Of a DNA stretch of 64,000 bases, positions 11,584-22,300 are shown piece after piece (the stretch's first letter is position 1; each line of letters opens with the position of its first letter). Both the position numbers and the translations under genes were made by a program. Source of the stretch: Ophiodon elongatus (Eukaryota; Chordata; Actinopteri; Perciformes; Hexagrammidae). Under the pieces are notes generated by a model. That model was given only the letters and a program-made list of their open reading frames with translations, did not search any database and was not told the origin of the DNA. Where the stretch lies: positions 2,726,001 to 2,790,000 of the forward strand of contig JACSYO010000503.1 in NCBI GenBank assembly GCA_016806645.1. Direction: 5' to 3'.

Positions 11584-12067
11584 GAGTGGTACACTTTCAT
11601 ATAAATTACAAGTTTGTACCATCAAATCAAATGAACTTGTGTGCACAAGAATGGTAATTATACAACCATTCATCTCTTATTCTGAATTACTTTGTTCAAC
11701 TGAACAAATCATTCATTTGTTTGCACAAACAGACTGTAGAACAGTTGTTGTATCCACCAGCTTTCAGGTGATGCTGAGAACAATGACAAAGGCTGTGAGC
11801 CAAGATGCATTTACTTTTTATTAAAAAGTCAGTTCGAAGTAAAACCGTGCCTCTATAACTTGTGATGTAAAAACTTCTCTTTCAGAGACTTTTTGGTGAC
11901 AAAAACCAAGAGACAAAGCCTCAGGCAGCAACTCCCGCTTCAATGGCCATTTGGAGCTGAATATGTAAATGATGTTGTTTTCAGAGGATACGGAGTGAAT
12001 GGGAGGCAAGAGATCGCCTGTCTCTTTGTATCCCTGTTTGAACACAATGTAACCCATGTGGAAGGTA
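11584..12067. repeat. Duplicated unit, Y part of second copy
   Basis: Collinear with 8920-9438, including CAGGTGATGCTGAGAACAAT, CAAAGGCTGTGAGCCAAG, GTTGTTTTCAGAGGATACGG and CCCATGTGGAAGGTA. It lacks about 40 bases present in the first copy (around 9165-9225). Confidence 0.75.
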
Positions 12068-13296
12068 TAAAAATACAATAGGAGGTAAATGTTTTTGCAT
12101 GTGGGGTATATGGTATTCTCATGCCAAGTACTTAACAGGATACTATATTTATACTTCAATTAAAGTGGTAAAACGATATAAATGTCAACGTTAAGTCACT
12201 GTCAATTGTCGAAGGAGGTAACACAATGTTGATTGAGCCAATGAAAGCGACATTCCTGTGGTATAACCGTTTTTATCCATTGACTGCAGCAACAAGTGGT
12301 GCTGAGAAATTAAGCCGACACTGAAGTGCCAATAACCGCTGGCTCCACAAGCATCACAAACCCCACAGACATCATCATGCTCAACTTAACAGCAGAAATA
12401 AACATGTTTACAGCCCGGTGCAACAGTACGGGGGAGACTTATCATATAACTTTAAATTATTGTTCGGCTTACAGTGAGGCATCCTTCAGGGCGTGGCTCT
12501 GTGAGAGACAGGTGGGTGCCATCACAGGTCGCTAGCTGTCGGCTACGCTACATGACCCGAGGCCCTTCTCAGCTTCACCAAGAAACAACCTCACTGCCCG
12601 TTTTCAGAGTTTGGCAGATGTCGTCACAAAGCTGGAGCCAAAACACTTTGAGCTTCACAACAACTATTCAGAAAGCTACGGGGAACGTCACCGAGAATAC
12701 GTCCATTCTTTATACACACTATGGCACACACACAAACAATTTGACTGTGCACACAGTTCTGAGAACTTGAAGCTCATGCGGCAACAAAAATACTCCAGAC
12801 TGCTGAACTCGAAGCGCAATTCTATTGTTTTCATAAAACTAGAAATCATCATCATCATCAACAAGGACTACAATCTTAACGCAGGAACAGGCCACAAGTG
12901 ATTTTCAATGGAAGCCGGGGACATGAGGCAACACACTGACACTCGGCAATTGTCGCTGTGTGACGGGCTACAAAAAAGTTGAGCTGATCTCAGCTTTTTT
13001 TTCAGTCCTCCAATGATGTGAGAAAGCGCTTTAGTAACACTTTTTTAACGTTGACTCGATTTGGGCAATGCTCACAACTGCAGCATTATGCCTCACACAA
13101 CCTTTAGTCCAGAGTTATTGGAAAAGTAAAAATCCTCTGTGGGGTTTGGGGGTGAAATGCAGTGAACCTCGGAAAATAAGCCCATCCAAGAGTCATCTTT
13201 ATGCTTTAGCAGAAGTTTAGAACAGCCTTTATTGGCTTGTCTCACAATATCAAATATCAAAGCTGTATTGTTACTGACACAAATAGAGCTCTAAAA
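12068..13296. other. Unassigned noncoding stretch
   Basis: Includes a small (ATC)n tract at 12846-12861. Short overlapping open frames at 12326-12901 have no recognisable domain. Confidence 0.5.
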
Positions 13297-13334
<38 letters not shown>

Positions 13335-13336
13335 AA
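13297..13336. repeat. (TC)n microsatellite
   Basis: TC repeats from 13297 with one TTT interruption near 13321. Confidence 0.95.
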
Positions 13337-13764
13337 TAATTGTATAACAATGCGACACTGACAGTATTTACCAGGCAAAAGTGTTTGCTGATAATTTAAC
13401 AGTAATTTGTTGTGACTGATTGGTGTCTGGTTAGAATAAAATAGTTTCTATGTTGTTCAAAGAAAATATGCATTACCTACAGGAAAACATCTCACTTCTG
13501 GAATGATTATTCATTTCCACCCAATAAATTAGCCACTGAACAAAAAAATAACTGCAACACATGTATTAACTGTTTAAGTCATTATTTTCAGTGCTAATTA
13601 AAAATCTTAGGATTTCACATTGTTGGTCAAACAAAAGAAGCAATATCAAAACATCACACGCAGTAGGGCTCTCTGAAATATAAACAGGCATTCTTTTGTT
13701 AATATTTTCTGCCATTTTAGAAACCTTTATCTGCAGATTTGTTTTGATAATGTAAATAAATGAG
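13337..13764. other. Unassigned AT-rich stretch
   Basis: No repeats, coding signal or structure recognised. Confidence 0.5.
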
Positions 13765-13913
13765 GGGAATCCTGGTGGAATAGAAGCTTAAGATGCTGAC
13801 TATGGATCAAAAACTTCAGCTGTGGCCCTTGGTTGGTGGTCATTCATCCTCCCTTCCCCCCACCCCTCACCCTCCTCCTCTCCCCTAACTTTCCAATCCA
13901 TACCATCAATTTC
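13765..13913 (+). repeat. SINE-like retroposon (degenerate)
   Basis: ATCCTGGTGGAATAGAAGCT is a decayed tRNA-like head. It is followed by GGCCCTTGGTTGGTGGTC at the B-box position and a pyrimidine-rich body (TCATCCTCCCTTCCCCCCAC ... CTAACTTTCCAATCC) ending ATACCATCAATTTC. Head, C/T-rich body and CCTATCAATAA-like tail follow the layout of a common fish SINE. Divergence is high. Confidence 0.4.
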
Positions 13914-13914
13914 A

Positions 13915-14375
13915 GTCAGAAGCCTCGAAGGAGGAGAGATTTGCCTCGCTGCTAAGCCGGTCTCCACTTACAGCCAACTGGAGACCCGGGCCATATTGCT
14001 GGACCCGCTGGAGGGAAGGGAGTCACAGGAGAACCAGAACCCGGACTGTGTGGGGCAGGCGGTCAGACCCTCAGACCCTGCTGCAGTATATTGAGAGTTT
14101 TTCTAAAGTTGCCTTTAATTGAACCAGATACAAGGATATTAATAAATATCTGCATTTCACTACTGTGTTTTATTTCTTAAACTGCACCGCAACTTATATT
14201 CTATTTTTAATGTTTAAATTAATGTTCTTAAATCTTTTCTTTTGCATTATGTTTTGATGCTTTTAATTGTTTTATGTGAAGCACTTTGAATTGCCTTGTA
14301 CAAATCAACATGCCTTGCCTAAAGAGAATCTGGTGCTCAGCAACTTTGTCCACAGGGTCCTCCAAAACCAACACA
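13915..14375 (+). repeat. Gene-like duplicated segment, copy B (interrupted)
   Basis: Matches copy A (2090-2365, minus strand) from about 13920 to 14108 and again from 14319 (AGAATCTGGTGCTC, TTTGTCCACAG, CAAAACCAACAC). The shared frame gives CATATTGCTGG-derived ILLDPLEGRESQENQN. A 7-bp length difference near the end of that frame breaks it relative to copy A. The interruption at 14109-14318 is a LINE tail. Identity of the parent sequence unknown. Confidence 0.5.
14109..14318 (+). mobile_element. Nested LINE 3' end with CTAAAG target duplication
   Basis: Collinear with 7502-7757: TTGCCTTTAATTGAACCAGA at the start, TTATGTGAAGCACTTTGAAT and CATGCCTTGCC at the end. CTAAAG occurs at 14103-14108 and again at 14319-14324, flanking the insert. 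Copy A has a single CTAAAG at the homologous site, so it preserves the pre-insertion state. Confidence 0.75.
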
Positions 14376-15118
14376 CTAGAAGTTCTTCGCAGTAGCTTTA
14401 AAAAGACTGGATTTTTCAAAGAAGCACAGATTTCCACCCACATTTTCTGTCCCCTTCGTAACAAACTGTTCTGTTTCACGCTGCAAGAATAAATAAGGTC
14501 CTCTCGTCAAAATTTCTAAAATTCCGAACACCAACAGAAACTCTGGATTCCTTTTGCAAAGAAAAAACACCAAAAATAATGAGCCCTAAACAAACAGACA
14601 AAAGTCACCAACAATAGAAAACAAGATCTCTTTCCTCAACTGAAGTCGATGTACCCTTCAGCACAGAAACTCCAGCTGCCCCAGTTTAGCTGCAAGACGT
14701 ACATGTCCCATTATGAAATTGACATTTCTGGCTCTTCTGCGTCACATGTAACCACCTGAATCTTGTTAAATTGGTTCTGTCCCAGCTGGTTTTTTTTTTT
14801 TTTTTTGCCCTGATTACTCCCCCACTGCTTCTGATGGCCCCAGTCTATTTAGAGTGGTGTTTTCATTCACGTCATGTCTTCGTGCACGATACAAATTGCT
14901 AATTTTAACACTCCATCCAAGAACGCGTGTTGAATCAGACCAAAACATTGTTGCCCATATATTTAGGGAGCTACTTCTCAGTGATGAAAGGAAATATTCC
15001 ACAAGAAGCAGTTGCTTCATGAGTTTAATAAAAAAACATTCCTTCATTCTGCTGCAGTACAAAATAACCAACGTTTATGATGTCAGCATGCAACTTGAAA
15101 GTGTGCTAAGAAAGTTAA
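14376..15118. other. Unassigned noncoding stretch
   Basis: Contains poly(T) at 14790-14806. Short open frames on both strands (14228-14573, 14814-15171) mirror one another and partly overlap retroposons; none is called. Confidence 0.5.
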
Positions 15119-15346
15119 GCTTCATTGTAAATGGACCTGTACTTTTAGAGAGACCACTCAAAGCACTCTAACACTACATGACATCATTCACCCATTCACA
15201 CAGTGGCTAAGGTGCCACCTGCCTGCATTTGGGGTTAAGTGTCTTCCCCAAGGACACAACGACATGGACTAGTGGAGCCAGGGATCGAACCTCCGATCCT
15301 CTGATTGAAGGGCGACCCTGTTCCCCACTGAGCCACAGTAATGCAT
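15119..15346 (-). mobile_element. tRNA-derived SINE with LINE-like tail, minus strand
   Basis: On the minus strand it reads A box TGGCTCAGTGG (15325-15335), B box GGTTCGATCCC (15281-15291, a perfect consensus match), then CCATGTCG-TGTGTCC, GCAGGTGGCACCTTAGCC, TGTGTGAATGGGTGAATGA and tail GTACAGGTCCATTTACAATG. The same order occurs on the plus strand at 29268-29500. A box plus B box plus a tail shared with LINEs defines a tRNA-headed SINE. The body between the tRNA-like part and the tail is intact. Confidence 0.75.
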
Positions 15347-15782
15347 TGAAACCTTGACGGTGATGAATACTTCACTGCAAAGTTGAAGTGCACTTTTTAA
15401 ACCGAAAGAACATGAATTCCCTGCCAATACTAATGAGTTCTTAGCTGTTCAAACAGATTCCTCCGTGTCACCTGCAGGTTTTTGTGATTACTTGAGTCTG
15501 ATAATCTGCTTTATAAGGTCAGTGTCAGCACCATTACCAATCCCATACATTGGCTGGGGGCATCAGTAATACACTGTTGGTAAAGGCAGGGCACAGGGGA
15601 AGAGATAGTGATCGCAGATTTGAAAATGGTGTGAAAAGGTCAGATATTGCATCACGAATTGCTTTCCATTTTGTGAGCTACTCTAATATTACGTTCCATG
15701 ACGGGATTCACAATAAATACTGTTGCTTTGTCAATGTCACGATGATATTCCCTGTTATGTGTTACATTCATTCTGTCACAGT
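15347..15782. other. Unassigned noncoding stretch
   Basis: No repeat or coding signal recognised. Confidence 0.5.
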
Positions 15783-16530
15783 TAGGGATGGGTATCGTTA
15801 GGATTTTATCAATACTACTACTCTTATTAATACTGTTTATCAAATCGATTTCTTATCGATACTCTTATTGGTTCTTTTTGATTATTTCGTGAGAAAAAAA
15901 GACGATAAATTAAGACAGGAATCGGCATTGCTTGTATGTAAACAAAATAGTCTTTCAGCGAAGTTCCAAAATCTATAAAATACATAGGCAGTTAAACAGC
16001 TAAGTGATTAGCTTTTATTTATTAGTCTATTCTTATTATCTAACTAATGGCATCGCTAACGTTACCTGCGGTGGACGAGGATGGACGGCTGCTCGCCAAA
16101 CAGTCGAAAACTCTGCATTTCTGCAGATTCATGTTCTGCTTGTTGGCCAAATGTTTATAAACTGCTGGTATCACCTCCCTTACCTGTAAGGGTTTTATTG
16201 CATTTGAGACAAGGAAAGTCAGAAGCATCTACTCGAGTAAAATGTAGCCACACTTTGGATCTTTTTGTTCTCTCTGCCTTGATGTGTGTTTCATGCTGTA
16301 CTGAGCCGGAGTCGGTGTTTGTGTCAGAGTAAAGCACAACTCCACCCTTGTGCAAAGACAAGCACAGAGAGAGGAGGTTTGCGATGCTGCTATTTTCCGC
16401 TAAGATCTCCTTCCGCAACTTCTAAAGTAGCGATAGCAGAACCATTAACTCAGGACCTTATCAATACTGTTTTTTTTACTGATTTAGAACTGGTTCCCAT
16501 TTAGAACCGAGATTCGGTGGGCCTCCCTAA
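15783..16530 (-). mobile_element. Internally deleted hAT-type DNA transposon
   Basis: The left end is TTAGGGATGGGTATCGTTAG and the right end, on the other strand, is TTAGGGAGGCCCACCGAATC, imperfect terminal inverted repeats of a type common in fish. Sub-terminal (T)ATCGATAC-like motifs at 15838-15862 and GAACTGGTTCCCATTTAGAA near the right end also fit. At about 750 bp the element is far shorter than an autonomous hAT. Its middle keeps a BED zinc-finger coding remnant on the minus strand. I do not see a convincing 8-bp target duplication (flanks GTCACAG and TAATGGTG), which suggests age. Confidence 0.7.
16130..16259 (-). pseudogene. Broken BED zinc finger of hAT transposase
   Basis: The minus strand reads SKVWLHFTRVDASDFPCLKC followed by NKTLTGKGGDTSSL. 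After a shift of one frame near 16159 it resumes with YKHLANKQNM. This is the BED finger layout: aromatic VW..F start, Cys-x2-Cys (residues PCLKC), KGG.TS.L, then the His helix. BED fingers bind DNA at the N terminus of many hAT transposases and in domesticated ZBED genes. The frameshift separates the Cys pair from the His, and the usual second His is Gln here (HLANKQ). No DDE catalytic core or dimerisation domain follows. A dead fragment, not a ZBED gene. The 87-codon frame containing it starts at 16418. Confidence 0.75.
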
Positions 16531-18058
16531 TAATGGTGGCTCAGTTTTGAGCGTTATTAAGCGGTACACATGGTTAACAGACCACGCAGTAAGGTCTAAA
16601 TTTGGGGAAAAGAGAACATTAGTATCAGATTGGTATTCTGTATTGGCAGATTTCCTGAGTTGAGGTATTAGAATTGGCCTCAGCCCTTTGTTAAAACCTT
16701 CAGCTCTCCAGTCCACCTGGCCTGCTAGCAGATCGACAGCCAACCGACTTCTCTTTGACTTATAATTAAAGCTCAAGAAATAAAGATTTGAGGCCTGGAC
16801 TCATTCTCTACACACAGCTGATATTGGATGCCGTGTCAACCTGCTGGGAGCGTGACTATAACGGAGTGAGAATGAGAAGCCAATTGGGAGGAATTACATC
16901 GTCTTCCAACCCTCCTTGACTGCTTAATAGACATCCGCAGACGGTGTGCTTTTTTTTCAGTTCGCTGAAATGTGATTCAGCGAGCGACTATGAGCACATC
17001 TATGTGTGATGCACAGCGTGTCTCTATTTTTCACAAATTACTCAAGCCATTGCAAACAGATGCCTTCTTATCAGAAAAAACGTCTGTTTTGCACCCGCGT
17101 GAATATTCTGAGAAGTCAAACAGACACCGACGGTCAACAGGGATATTTAAAGAAACGCCTTTTTATACCATGACCCAGTTTGACTAAGAATAAATACAAA
17201 ACCTTTTTCAGACAAGCTCTGCCCAGAAAAGCATGCAATCATGTGATACCAAAGAATACACTCTTCTGTGATTGGTGCAAGCCAAAGTTCACCGAATCGC
17301 TGTTTTTTTTTTTTTAAGCAGGAACGGCAAAAATTTGACAGTTCCACCTTTTCAAATGTGTTGAGCCGCTGCTTTTTATTTGTCTTCCATTATAGAAAAT
17401 GAATATCTTTTGAGTTGTGGAGTGCAATAAAAAAAAAAAAAAAAAGAAAGAACCAAGTCTTGGGCTCTTGGAAATGTGGACCTTTTTTTCTAGTTTTCTG
17501 ATCATTTAAAAGACCAATTATAAAAGACAATCATTGGATGCAAGCATATTTTTTTGTTGAAAAACCTCAATGTTGGAGAAGCAAATTGTCTGCCTCACTG
17601 GCTGCTAAAGTGAACCCTTTATGTACCTGGAGGTTCTGTGTGTATCATTACTGCCGCCTCTTGAACACAGGAAACCCTCAATTCCAGAAAAAGTCACAGA
17701 GAGAATTTGCCATGTATACATGGACAATAATGTTATCTTCTTAAGTTTTCCATTTGCATGCACTCTAATTTCTCAAGGCTGTTTGATTTGCAGGAGAAGC
17801 TCGTTCCACCTCTGAAGCAGACTAAATCGGAAATGTTTGGTGAAGAGTTTAGAGAAGGGGACCGGCCAAATCAAGACCTAAATGCGGTTTTGTCTTCAAG
17901 CTAACTTATTGTTTGTATCTCAAAACTGTATAATGGCTTGCTCATATGTTGGTGTGTTTCAGAGGCTTAAGAAGAATAAAAAAAAACGGCAACATACTGA
18001 AGGGTTATTATATGAAGCTTAAGCGAAAGTTCAGTCAGGAAGACTCTCTTTGCACTCC
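16531..18058. other. Unassigned noncoding stretch
   Basis: Holds poly(T) near 17302-17313 and poly(A) at 17429-17445. Open frames of 60-90 codons on both strands have no domain. Confidence 0.5.
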
Positions 18059-18472
18059 TTTTCATTCATAATCTCTCAGTCTCTAATTCTCCCTGTGACT
18101 ACTCTATCAGCTGATTGTGGTCGTATCACTTTAAATTAACCAACCAGATTTTGCACAGTTTCCTTCAGCCAATCACGGCGTTGCTGTCAAACTTTTAAAA
18201 TGTTCTGCTGTCAGTCGTCATTTCAGCTCAAACCAGATGCGACCCTCCTCCACTCCAGTCACCTCCCGTCAGCATTCAGTCACGCTCCTCATTCATCATC
18301 GGATTGCAGCAACTCCCTTCATCACCACCAACGGTGTCTGGACTCCAGGGGGATTAGGCCTTATCTGACCTCAGCATCACTCCCCCTTGATTATCCTACG
18401 TCAGGATGTAGTCCAATCGCCAAAGACTTTGCACTATTCAAAAATTATGCATATGTAATAAATTATTGTTAA
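18059..18472 (+). repeat. Dispersed repeat R, copy 1
   Basis: Shares with 30511-30910 the strings TTAACCAACCAGATTTTGC, AGCCAATCACGGCGTTGCTG, GCTGTCAGTCGTCATTTCAG, CATCACCACCAAC and a terminal AAATTATTGTT. The copies are in the same orientation 12 kb apart. The CCAATCA box and an AATAAATTATTG-like end give it the look of a solo LTR or a promoter-bearing retroposon, but no TG...CA ends are found. Unclassified. Confidence 0.65.
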
Positions 18473-18904
18473 ATTATGACATCTCTCCTGATTGAAATGC
18501 TGTTATTGTATTTACTTCATATGTTTCATGCAAGTGTAAATATCCGCCAATTCCGTGGCCAGTTTCAGCTTTCAGCATCCCGAGATAAACACACTGTGGG
18601 CTATTAATTACAATGACTTGAAACAAGATCAAACATCTCGATTGTTTTTATAATTTGATAATGCTCAAAAGGAGCTAATGTGTATGGGCACTGCTGACTT
18701 ACTCAACCCAACAGAGAGTACAGGCAGATTAATTACTGTTGAAGATAATTCAAAATATTAGTAATGAGAGTATTTGTTCCCCCTTAAAAGCTCAAGTATT
18801 AACAACAAGTAATTTAAGTGGTCTTGAAAAAGTAGCTAAAAAATACCTGGTAACTTGCAAGATTATCAAGAACTTGAATGTGGTGTGCTGCTTGTCTTTT
18901 TACC
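18473..18904. other. Unassigned AT-rich stretch
   Basis: Repeat-free. The part at 18600-18680 (AATTACAATGACTTGAAAC, TTTTTATAATTTGATAATGC) resembles enhancer-like AT-rich DNA but nothing specific can be shown. Confidence 0.4.
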
Positions 18905-19190
18905 CCTGTAGGGTTGGGCCATGTGGCTCTACCCAGTTCAGTTGCATACTAACTGGGTTGGTTGGGGGCCCCTGCATCTCCACTGTTGTGGCCTAGGTTA
19001 TAAGACAAATGTTTGGGTCATTTTTGTGGCAGGCCATGCATTCGTTAGGCTCCACACACTGTACGTAAAGAGTCAAGCAGAGGGCGGAGCCTGTGTGAGT
19101 TAAAACGAAGGTTATGATAATGTAACCCTAGTTCTATAAGCACAGGCGGTGACCTCTACCAAGGGGGGCCCTTACGCTTCAACATAAATG
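18905..19190. repeat. Possible teleost dispersed repeat fragment
   Basis: AACGAAGGTTATGATAATGT followed by AACCCTAGTTCTATAAGCAC and GGCGGTGACCTCTACC resembles a fish repeat that carries CGAAGGTTACG..GTAACC and GTTCTATGAG. GGTTATGATAATGTAACC is a near-palindrome. The boundaries are uncertain. Confidence 0.4.
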
Positions 19191-19204
19191 TGTAATATTT
19201 GTCT

Positions 19205-19308
19205 GAAGTGTAGAAGTAAAGAGTAGCATAAAATGGAAATACAAAGTAGCTCTAGTTTGTACTTAAGTACTGTATTTGAGTAAATGTACGTAGTTATAGT
19301 CCATCACT
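19205..19308 (-). mobile_element. CAGTGGTGGAA-type DNA transposon fragment
   Basis: AGTGTAGAAGTAAAGAGTAG, CATAAAATGGAAATAC, TTTGTACTTAAGTACTGTAT and TTGAGTAAATGTACGTAGTT ending at TCCATCACTA are, in minus-strand orientation, the first 100 bases of an abundant fish element starting CAGTGGTGGAATGTAACTAAG. A plus-strand copy starts at 26865. Usually considered hAT-like. Confidence 0.65.
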
Positions 19309-22300
19309 AATAAGAACAGGAGGAGAATCGTCCAGATCAACAACATCTGTTACCACTTGAATGTTGTGATGAGCTTTTTTCACTAATTCAGTTTGCTCAT
19401 ACCAGTGACAAAACAAGACCATCACATTCACATGATACATCGTAGTCTACGGTCAAATCTGTAATAAACTAGACTAAGCGTGACAAAGTCAGAAAATAAG
19501 TAACTCTATTCTGTATTTTGGGGAACCTCTCTACCTCCAAACCTAAAAAAATGTTGCGTTCCTGGAGACATTTCTACCAAGAGACATTTCATTTCCTTGC
19601 ACAACTAATGGTTTCTCAGATCAAACAGAATACCAAAGAAATGTCTGGAGACAGCCGAATTTGATAAATTGATCTTAATGAAACGAGCATGCAATTGCAG
19701 CGTATTGAGACACATCAATGGTTTTTAAATCAAGTCAGGGTACCACTTAAACCAAAGACCCATGGAAATGCATTTTGTCCATCAGTCTTAAAAGCAGCAA
19801 AATATTGTGTGTGTCAGAGAACAAGTTGACCCGTCGGTAAAGTACAAAAGGAGTGAAGTTCTAAAAAGGATAATTGTTAGGGAAATGACAAATCCCCAAT
19901 ATTTGCATTCCACACTATGATAATCATCTGCTTGTGTTGGTATGAGCAGCATGGTGTATTGTAATCAGATGCAGAGATCAAACAAATAACATGGTGAGAA
20001 AGAAAGGGGTGTTTAGTTTCTCGCAGAAATTACAATCAAACACTTGGTGAGAAGAGAGCGCATTGTTCATCTCTCCCTGACGCCGCGAAAACTAAAAACA
20101 TAAATCTTTGCCGTATTGCTGCAACAGAGGCTGAGGACAACGTGGAACGACAGAACAAGCCCTCAGCATCAATCCATTAGGGGTGTGAAGTCTCATCTGA
20201 CTTATCTTGTTTCTATCTGAGGAGTGGAGTGGAGTTTGCTCCATAATGAGGCCATGAAGGAGTAGTTGTTGCACACTCGCTTGAGGGAGAAGTGTTTGAT
20301 TCCAGCTCAGAACTATATGGCTGTTGGCCACATAAGTAATTAAATCCTCCTGCAAAATCCATAATGATTTATTTTTTTTAAATTCTAGAAATGGCGTTTC
20401 AAGGGTTTGTCCTTGCCATGATCCTAAATATAATTCCCACTGCCACCACCTCCAGCTCGATGTCTCCTTTGGTAGAATGTCTCATGGTGCAGCCCCTGCT
20501 GGTGTTGTTCGGTCCTACGGGTGCATGTTAGTGGGAAGTCAAAGAAGGATTTTTGTGTTGGTGAGGGATTTCAACAATACATGGCCAGCAGCTATAGTGC
20601 AATAAACATCAACAACAACACAACACACATCTTGTATCCGGCAGTGGGTGGGAGCGTGAGAAAGCAGAAACGGATAGAAAGGCCAAAAATGAAAAAATGT
20701 TGTTTGTTTTACCCTTTCTTCTTCTTTTTTCCTCATCCATGCCATGTTTCACTGCTATTGGGTGGCCATTCTTTAACAAACACTCCTCAAACTCAGGTCT
20801 TTCATCTTAGCTTCCACACCCAGAACAATACTGATTAATATAAAAATGGTACCCTGATGGCTGAATCTGGCCTTGGGAAAAGCATTTTTAAACATAAATG
20901 TCACTGCAAAACATCCCCATCTGCTATATTTGCCTCCAGATGGAATTTTGAAGTACTTTGGTCTCTTTCCCCCGGCTAAAAATCCGGAAGCTTTTTGAGA
21001 CAACTCCATCTACACAGCCTGGTGATGGTACATCAAGCCACCCATTAATGTCTATAAAGCAAAGTGTATTGCTCCCTAGCACTGGTGCCAAGTGATCACC
21101 GGCATTTGTTCAGCAAAAGCAGCAACGGGAGTGGATACAAAATATGGCGTGGTACTTAATTTTCCATGCTCTAATTTAAAAGCCAAGGGATCGCCACATT
21201 ATTCTCCAAAAGCTAGAGGGATGAAACAGCAGCACTCCAGTGGCCCTTTGAGTGTCTGACAGCTGATTGACATGAGAGTAATTATCTAGGGTTTTTTTTA
21301 GCATGTGACCCCTAAATTAAACAAAGAAGGTAATTGATTCTTAATTCTCCTTTTAGTTCTTATTTTCTTCACAGATTTCAAAAGCACATAGAAAAAAAAG
21401 GGTTGAAAGTGTGATTATTATTACTTTTTTAGGCACTCTTTGATAAATGTAATAAGGGCAAAAATATGCAGGAGACTATTTAAGTGTTGTGCTTATTTGC
21501 ATTTGAAAATAGGTTTGAATTGCATCACTTTTAGAAATGTCTTAATCTGTGAACATCAAGTATTCATTTAAACTTTTTATTTGGGACCTGGATCAACACC
21601 TGAATCCAAGTGATGAGTTTCACATTTCCCCTGAACTCTTGATTTTTAGCCTTGTCTACATAAAGGTACATAGGAAAAATATTAAATGTGTAAATACCGC
21701 AGAAAACAATTGGCAACCCATTGTATTTGCCTCAACTCAGCAGATTCAAACACAAGTTAACAAAATTTTTCTTCAGATTTAATACTTGACATCTACTTGA
21801 ATAATGGTCTACAACTCAAATACATTGGAAAGTACAATACTTATTGTTCTATATTTAAGTTTTCGGAGCAAAGTGTGCCTGGGCCAGTAGGTCGCATCTT
21901 GACATTGACAGCCTTTTCTTTTGCAATCATTTTACATCTGACCTGTTTATAGTCAATGTTTGATACGCCGTAAATCACTAAACTACGGAATAAGCATGTT
22001 AGTTTTATAGAGGTCATAGGAAAATAAGAGTTTCTAAGGAAGTCTTTGGAGATTCAGAAGCTACAGTAAGTTTAAATATATTATGCATCATACGCGCACT
22101 TCGCGACTCTCTGGAGGTTTTCTTACAGATCAAAGCACTTCGGCTTTTCTGAAATAATGAGGGAGTGGGGAAAAAAATGAAGATATCCTCATCAGACATG
22201 TCAGTCTCCCACCTTGAATGTACCATTAGCAGCCTTCAGCCTCAAGTATTATTTCAGGAGAAACCTACAGTAAGCGTGGGCCACATGCCGAGCCGGAAGC

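Noticed and set aside
20092..20355. 87-codon minus-strand frame as an exon
   Set aside because: No domain and no defensible splice sites; kept only as a possible noncoding element.
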